In this document: positions 19,341 through 20,137 of the stretch, piece by piece
How the letters are laid out: each line of letters opens with the position of its first letter
How positions within the stretch are numbered: position 1 is the stretch's first letter
DNA from: Chromera velia
Lineage: Eukaryota > Sar > Chromeraceae
Assembly (NCBI GenBank): GCA_018398765.1
Contig: JAHBMJ010001882.1
Location: 1-20,137 of the forward strand
Reading direction: 5' to 3'
DNA length: 20,137 nt
Made by a program: the position numbers and the translations under genes
The notes under the pieces: generated by a model
What the model saw: the letters and a program-made list of their open reading frames with translations, nothing else
Told to the model about the DNA's origin: nothing
Databases searched by the model: none

Positions 19341-20137
19341 CTAGCTTTGAACTTCGAGTTGTCAGCAAGAGAAAAGACAGTCGCCGCACGCGTTTCCTCT
19401 CTGGCAAAAAGAGATCCGTTTCGGCTGTGGCAAGGTCATGCGTCTCTTGCAGGATCAGTCCTTACGACTGACTTGCTCTCTTTGCTTCTGTCTGCACAGT
19501 CGTTCTTCTCTGATCCTCTGCGCGTTTTGGGAGATGTTGGGGCAGGGTTAGCGATGCCGGCTGCGTGTGCTTGTCTGGAAGCATCTTTTGAAGGAAACCT
19601 ATGCATCGAACAAAGCCAGGAATGCATTTGTCTGGCACGATCTTTCATTGCCCAGCTCCTGGGGGATTCAAAAGAGAAAGTCAGATTCTTTTGGCAGTCA
19701 GTGGAAGAAGATTCTACCAACATCTTGCCAGAAAAACTCAAGGCCGAACGGGTGGACTGCCTTTATATTTATGTAAATGTGTCAGGTGTTTGGAGTTGCT
19801 TGAATGAATGTCTCCTATCCNTGCCGGCTGCGTGTGCTTGTCTGGGAGCGTCTTTTGAAGGAAGCCTATGCATCGAACAAAGCCAGGAATGCATTTGTCT
19901 GGCACGATCTTTCATTGCCCAGCTCCTGGGGGATTCAAAAGAGAAAGTCAGATTCTTTTGGCAGTCAGTGGAAGAAGATTCTACCAACATCTTGCCAGAA
20001 AAACTCAAGGCCGAACGGGTGGACTGCCTTTATATTTATGTAAATGTGTCAGGTGTTTGGAGTTGCTTGAATGAATGTCTCCTATCCGTGTGTCGATCCA
20101 CCCCCAACATTCGGTGTGTCATTTGTTTTTGCCCTGC
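19341..20137 (+). CDS. In-frame continuation or separate gene, open to window end
   Basis: Directly after TGA 19338-19340 the same frame stays open for 265 codons to the window edge. It begins LALNFELSAREKTVAARVSS, continues RDPFRLWQGHASLAGSVLTT, and includes Cys-rich and Trp-containing segments such as CIEQSQECICLARSFIAQLL and RFFWQSVEEDS. Alternatives: a separate downstream gene whose exon starts after the acceptor CTGTCTGCACAG at 19499, or continuation of the large gene through UGA. No family recognised. Confidence 0.5.
19554..20087 (+). repeat. 267-base in-frame tandem duplication
   Basis: Copy 1 is 19554-19820 and copy 2 is 19821-20087. Three base differences, all in the first 45 bases, plus an N as the first base of copy 2. 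The unit is 89 codons, so the reading frame is kept. The single N at the junction raises the possibility of an assembly join between two alleles. Confidence 0.9.

Overview
The window is eukaryotic nuclear DNA, most likely from an alga or other protist. Coding blocks are split by GT-AG introns of about 200 to 1,400 bases with pyrimidine-rich 3' ends. The introns are loaded with simple repeats (AC/GT, GAAA, GGAA, GA/CT), and there is no sign of bacterial operons or ribosome binding sites. I cannot name the organism. TGCATGC clusters recall the AP2-type motif of apicomplexans and their relatives, but that is only a hint.

Layout. (1) 1-498: the 3' end of a + strand gene of unknown function. (2) 499-1667: AT-rich, then purine-rich, DNA with no gene seen. 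(3) 1668-6607, - strand: a multi-exon DDE transposase-like gene of a family scattered through algae, oomycetes and animals (DUF7869-like by my recollection). Zinc-knuckle, first-Asp, LDN..ENKN and GHxHxDxD blocks occur in the right order in separate exons. At least one frameshift is present, and two TAG codons lie inside the last exon. (4) 6653-6828 and 10241-10840: one tandem array of about 176-base units directly upstream of the transposase, now split in two by (5) 6833-10240, a 3,408-base element with 47-base terminal inverted repeats and a 4-base target duplication (GCTA). The element has no recognisable transposase and contains a roughly 35-base minisatellite. (6) 10907-11022: TGCATGC repeats and a palindrome, a candidate promoter. 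(7) 11129-19340, + strand: a nine-exon gene for a large protein of unknown function (about 1,000 codons), with a coiled coil and a very acidic C-terminal region. (8) 19341-20137: the same reading frame stays open to the window edge and includes a 267-base in-frame tandem duplication.

Main puzzle. Exons of the large + strand gene join in consistent phase, yet the frame contains TAG at 11411, 11909 and 12257, TAA at 14421, and TGA at 17546 and 19338. The last transposase exon also carries TAG at 2298-2300 and 1992-1994 without a frame change. This suits either a nuclear code in which stop codons (certainly UAR, perhaps UGA) can be sense, or genes decaying by nonsense mutation. Several of the codons have alternative splicing explanations, given below. 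The two genes are divergent about the tandem array. Whether the large gene belongs to the same mobile element is not settled.
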